From the NCBI GenBank assembly GCA_966112985.1, contig CBHWET010000158.1:1-10153 (forward strand): a stretch of DNA of 10,153 bases, given 5' to 3'. The translations under genes and the position numbers were made by a program. This stretch comes from CBHWET01 sp966112985 (GTDB lineage Bacteria > Verrucomicrobiota > Verrucomicrobiia > Limisphaerales > JACDHS01). The notes beneath the pieces are model-generated. The model saw nothing but the letters and a program-made list of their open reading frames with translations. It was not told the DNA's origin and searched no databases. The stretch's first letter is position 1. Every line of letters begins with the position of its first letter. This document shows positions 7,635 through 10,153 of this stretch, in pieces.

Positions 7635-7640
7635 GGGAGG
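7635..7640 (+). promoter_or_regulatory. Ribosome binding site of the histidine kinase gene
   Basis: GGGAGG ends 4 nt before ATG 7645. It is the clearest Shine-Dalgarno sequence in the window and decides the start over the in-frame TTG at 7633. Confidence 0.6.
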
Positions 7641-7644
7641 GCAT

Positions 7645-8931
7645 ATGGGGCGGTTCTTCGACAAATTGGAAAGGCTCGAAAGCTTCGGCGCAAAGGCGCG
7701 TGCCACATCGGTGGCTTTTCGTTACAGCGCTGCATTACTGTTGGTTGTTTCCGCGTTTTCACTTCGTTGGGCGATGGATCCAGCCCTCGGCATTCGCTTG
7801 CCTTTCATGTTTTTCCAAACCAGCGCGATTCTGGCCGCGTGGATCGGCGGCTTTGGCGCAGGATTATGCGCCTTATTGCTTGGGCTTCTGCTTGGCGATT
7901 ATTTCTTTTATCCACCCCTTGCCACACTCGGTTTTCAAGACGCCGTTGAATGGATCACTTTTCTAGCGAACTTCATCCCAAGTCTACTGGCCATTACTTT
8001 GATCGAATTCATGCATCTGTCGCACATTCGAGCGACCGATTATTTAGCGAAATTGGAAGCCGAGAACCTCAGGAGACGCGATGCCGAGAAAGCGCTGGCG
8101 ACTGCGCAGACAGAACTAAAAGATTACGCACTGAAGTTGGAGGAACGTGTTCAGGACCGAACTGTGGAACTGCAAAAATCCGTACGCTTTCTTGAAGGTT
8201 TCTGTTATTCGATCGCGCACGACCTTCGAGCCCCCTTGCGCGCAATGCGCGGGTTTGTCCATGCACTGCACGAAGACTATGGCGAGTCCCTGGACGAGAC
8301 CGGTCGAGAATATACGGCACGAATTACCGATGCTGCGACAAGAATGGATAATTTAATTTCGGATCTTCTGGATTATGGACGGCTCAATCATTTGCCGATC
8401 AACGTAGAACCGATCGCTCTGGATGACATAGTGGAGTCGGTGCTTTCAGAATTAAAACTCCTCATCGCCCTCCATTCACCGTGTATTTTCATCGAGCATC
8501 CGCTAGCTGTGGTGTGGGCCGATCGAAGACTGCTGCATGCGGTAATCAAACATCTGGTCACAAACGCTATCCAATTCAGGCATCCTCGACGGGATCTCGT
8601 CCTTCGGCTTCGCTGTGACGACAAGGACGGATTGGTTCGCGTTTGGATTCACGACAATGGGATTGGGATCGAAGCGAAATTTCAGCAGCGCATTTTCAAC
8701 ATGTTTGAGCGTCTTGATGCCAGGCCGTCCGCGACTACGGGAGTCGGATTGGCGATTGTTGCCAAGAGCGTTGAACGTATGGGTGGGGCCGTCGGTGTTT
8801 TATCCGATGTGTCGAAAGGTAGTTCCTTCTGGTTCGAACTGCCAAGAACTCCAAAACGAAGTAAACCTTTGACCGAATTGCGGCCCCGAGCATTGAATGC
8901 CTCCAATCCCGAACTCATTGGAACGTTCTAA
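7645..8931 (+). CDS. DUF4118 membrane-anchored sensor histidine kinase
   Basis: A 428-residue predicted inner-membrane kinase that should autophosphorylate and pass phosphate to a response regulator. Residues about 26-125 hold hydrophobic segments of the DUF4118 type also found in KdpD (ALGIRLPFMFFQTSAI, AAWIGGFGAG, GDYFFYPP), with almost no periplasmic sensing loop. A coiled-coil linker (about 135-180) leads to the HisKA domain with H192 in SIAHDLRAPLRAMRGF. The ATPase domain shows N307 (VTNAIQF), the G1 box with D337 (DNGIGIE), the F box FNMFERLD and the G2 box TGVGLAI. There is no HAMP, PAS or receiver domain. ATG 7645 is chosen because GGGAGG at 7635-7640 is a good ribosome binding site; a TTG at 7633 lies upstream of it. 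No regulator gene is adjacent, so it is an orphan kinase here; the signal is unknown. Confidence 0.9.
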   Translation: MGRFFDKLERLESFGAKARATSVAFRYSAALLLVVSAFSLRWAMDPALGIRLPFMFFQTSAILAAWIGGFGAGLCALLLGLLLGDYFFYPPLATLGFQDAVEWITFLANFIPSLLAITLIEFMHLSHIRATDYLAKLEAENLRRRDAEKALATAQTELKDYALKLEERVQDRTVELQKSVRFLEGFCYSIAHDLRAPLRAMRGFVHALHEDYGESLDETGREYTARITDAATRMDNLISDLLDYGRLNHLPINVEPIALDDIVESVLSELKLLIALHSPCIFIEHPLAVVWADRRLLHAVIKHLVTNAIQFRHPRRDLVLRLRCDDKDGLVRVWIHDNGIGIEAKFQQRIFNMFERLDARPSATTGVGLAIVAKSVERMGGAVGVLSDVSKGSSFWFELPRTPKRSKPLTELRPRALNASNPELIGTF

Positions 8932-9154
8932 ATTTCAGCCAACGCCCATACACCACCGCCAGAGAGCGGTTATAAAAACTTCCGTGAGAGATAAAACAAC
9001 GCGATCTCTCCCGATTCGCCGCGTGCCGCACAAAATTTCAAAAGGAAAAAGTTTCCGCTGACGCAGCTCAATTTCCAGCGTGGCAGACACCGCTCGACGC
9101 ACGCTGCCCCGAAAAACATCCTGACCATGGCAGATTCCCGCGCAGCGTAGGAAA
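8932..9154. other. Non-coding stretch downstream of the histidine kinase, with several small inverted repeats
   Basis: No convincing gene. Inverted repeats seen are ACCGC/GCGGT (8955-8959 with 8966-8970), GAGAGAT/ATCTCTC (8986-8992 with 9004-9010), GGAAA/TTTCC (9044-9048 with 9052-9056) and CAGCGTG/CACGCTG (9076-9082 with 9100-9106). None is followed by a T-run, so none is a standard intrinsic terminator, although the first two lie where transcription of the kinase gene should end. Some TTTC-containing motifs here may be remnants of the array to the right. Confidence 0.4.
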
Positions 9155-9590
9155 TTTCACGTTGAAAAAACCTGCTCCGCGCCCGATTCACCCCCAAACA
9201 TCCTCCCCGTGCCCCCGCGACGAAAGTCCTGGGCAAATTCACGCTGAAAATTTCCCCGCGACGAAAATTTCATCTAATTTCAGACTAAAAATGACCCATC
9301 GACGCGCGGTTGTGGAATTTTCATTCTATAAACGACCCTTCGACGCCGTCGAAGCCCCACTTTCAGGCTGGAAACGAGTCTTCGACGCTGTCGAAGCACC
9401 ATTTTCAGGATGAAATCGGGTCATCGATGCCGTCGAAGGGGTCATTTCAGGCTGAAAACGTCTCATCGACGGCGTCGAAGGGTCATTTTCACCCTAAAAA
9501 TGAGTCATTGACCGCGTCGAAGCCTCATTTTCAGGCTGGAATTGAGTCATCGACGCGTCGAAGCACTTTCTACAAGGCTGTAAATGAGTG
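9155..9590. repeat. Tandem array, 41-42 bp period, two alternating 13-bp dyads per unit
   Basis: Six well-preserved units start at 9340, 9382, 9424, 9466, 9508 and 9550; the first five are exactly 42 bp and the last 41. Each holds a dyad of the form TCGACGCCGTCGA (unit positions 1-13) and a second of the form TTTCAGGCTGAAA (22-34), with centres 21 bp apart. Decayed copies of the second dyad occur leftward at 9319, 9278, 9237 and 9155 (the one expected near 9196 is unrecognisable), matching a 41-42 bp step, so the array once spanned about 11 units. GCGACGAAA, the right half of the first dyad, recurs at 9217 and 9258. It lies in a convergent intergenic gap. Every preserved unit differs from the others, so copies are old rather than freshly expanded. 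Function unknown. Confidence 0.85.
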
Positions 9591-9830
9591 GCTTAGGAGA
9601 ATTTGGGCGGTTCCTCAACGTTTTCGGGGAGAATAGATCTCAGCTCAATGGTCAAAACAAACCTCGCCCTAATCCTCTCCTCCCCAGGCTTGTCATTACC
9701 CACAGGTTTTTCCCACCGAAGCGCAGATGGCCGGCCAACGGCTTGGGTTAATGTGCCCGTTTATTGTGCGGGCTGAAAGGTCGCGACAGGTCCATGCACA
9801 AATAATTTTTTGGGTTGATCCACCTTTCGG
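9591..9830. other. Non-coding stretch between the array and the pseudouridine synthase stop
   Basis: No convincing gene is seen. It contains the 10-bp palindrome TGGCCGGCCA (9728-9737) and a short inverted repeat GCCCG/CGGGC (9755-9759 with 9769-9773, loop 9 nt). The second lies about 58 bp past the stop of the minus-strand gene and could help end transcription, but no T-run follows on either strand. Confidence 0.35.
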
Positions 9831-10153
9831 TCATGTCGCCCACGCCGGAATTGGAGCACAGAACTGCACCGGCTGATTTGTCAGCGGATGCCTGAAAGCA
9901 ATTCGCCATGCATGCAGACACAGCGGTCCAGCCGATGGATGCAAAGTCTGGGTGTCGCCGAGCTTGCCTCCGGCCAGATACACCGGGTCTCCATAGACCG
10001 GAAAACCCAGATGCCAAAGGTGAACCCGAATTTGATTGGTTCGGCCAGTTAAGGGACGAGCCTCCAAAAGAGTCGTTCCATCCATGCACCGCTTCATGAC
10101 GCGAAATTCAGTTTTTGAAGGCAGACCTGCCTCGTCGTCTATTTCACGAGTTC
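9831..10153 (-). CDS. RluA-family RNA pseudouridine synthase, C-terminal part (cut by window edge)
   Basis: The reading frame runs leftward from the window edge to a TGA at 9831-9833, about 107 residues. It begins TREIDDEAGLPSKTEFRVM and continues with the family block LLEARPLTGRTNQIRVHLWHLGFPVYGDPVYL, the conserved C-terminal core motif of RluA/RluC/RluD enzymes, which convert specific uridines in rRNA or tRNA to pseudouridine. The catalytic HRLDxxTSG-like motif and any S4 domain lie beyond the edge. The internal ATGs at 10097 and 10085 are not the start, since the homologous sequence continues in frame upstream of them. TGRTNQIR has N where many members have H. The C-terminal tail (CAPIPAWAT) is short and normal. 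Which uridine it modifies cannot be told from this part. Confidence 0.9.
   Translation of the reverse strand, partial: TREIDDEAGLPSKTEFRVMKRCMDGTTLLEARPLTGRTNQIRVHLWHLGFPVYGDPVYLAGGKLGDTQTLHPSAGPLCLHAWRIAFRHPLTNQPVQFCAPIPAWAT

Noticed and set aside
7583..7966. Overlapping 127-codon plus-strand frame at the start of the kinase gene
   Set aside because: It overlaps the DUF4118 and kinase frame, which has unmistakable motifs; this one has none.
9162..9413. Plus-strand open frame giving FDAVEAP repeats
   Set aside because: It arises from the 42-bp repeat period; it has no recognisable family, no ribosome binding site, and stops inside the third unit.
9155..9590. CRISPR array
   Set aside because: Units follow each other directly with no unique spacers, each unit is itself variable, and no cas genes are present.
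9748..10089. Alternative 113-codon minus-strand frame over the pseudouridine synthase
   Set aside because: It is out of frame with the clear RluA motif and has no family resemblance.

Overview
The window looks like chromosomal DNA from a free-living bacterium, most likely Verrucomicrobiota (Pedosphaera-like or a related soil lineage). The basis is a very long secreted subtilase carrying delta-60 repeats, a BACON-like module and FG-GAP-like repeats with W.MNGTN motifs, balanced base composition, and weak or absent Shine-Dalgarno sites at most starts. This placement is inference from protein style; no rRNA or marker gene is present.

Layout, left to right. Positions 1-50 (minus) hold the first codons of a response regulator cut by the window edge. 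Positions 280-990 (minus) encode a DPM1-like family 2 glycosyltransferase. Divergent from it, 1133-3456 (plus) is a two-gene cluster: a WbpA-like UDP-GlcNAc 6-dehydrogenase and a WbpP-like UDP-HexNAc 4-epimerase. Together these should supply UDP-GlcNAcA and UDP-GalNAcA for surface polysaccharide. A short intergenic leader rich in inverted and direct repeats (3457-3561) precedes a 1322-residue secreted subtilisin-family protein (3562-7530). A DUF4118 membrane histidine kinase follows (7645-8931). At the right edge, on the minus strand, is the C-terminal part of an RluA-family pseudouridine synthase (9831-10153).

The kinase and the pseudouridine synthase genes converge on about 900 bases without a convincing gene. 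This gap holds the most unusual structure in the window: a tandem array with a 41-42 bp period in which two different 13-bp dyads alternate with centres 21 bp apart. It has six well-preserved units and about five decayed ones on its left side.

The three sugar genes form a plausible functional group for cell-envelope or exopolysaccharide synthesis. The subtilase would act outside the cytoplasm. The kinase has no adjacent regulator gene; the response regulator at position 50 is too far away and too incomplete to be called its partner. I see no clear new defence, mobile or biosynthetic system. The array and the subtilase with its leader are the parts worth a second look.
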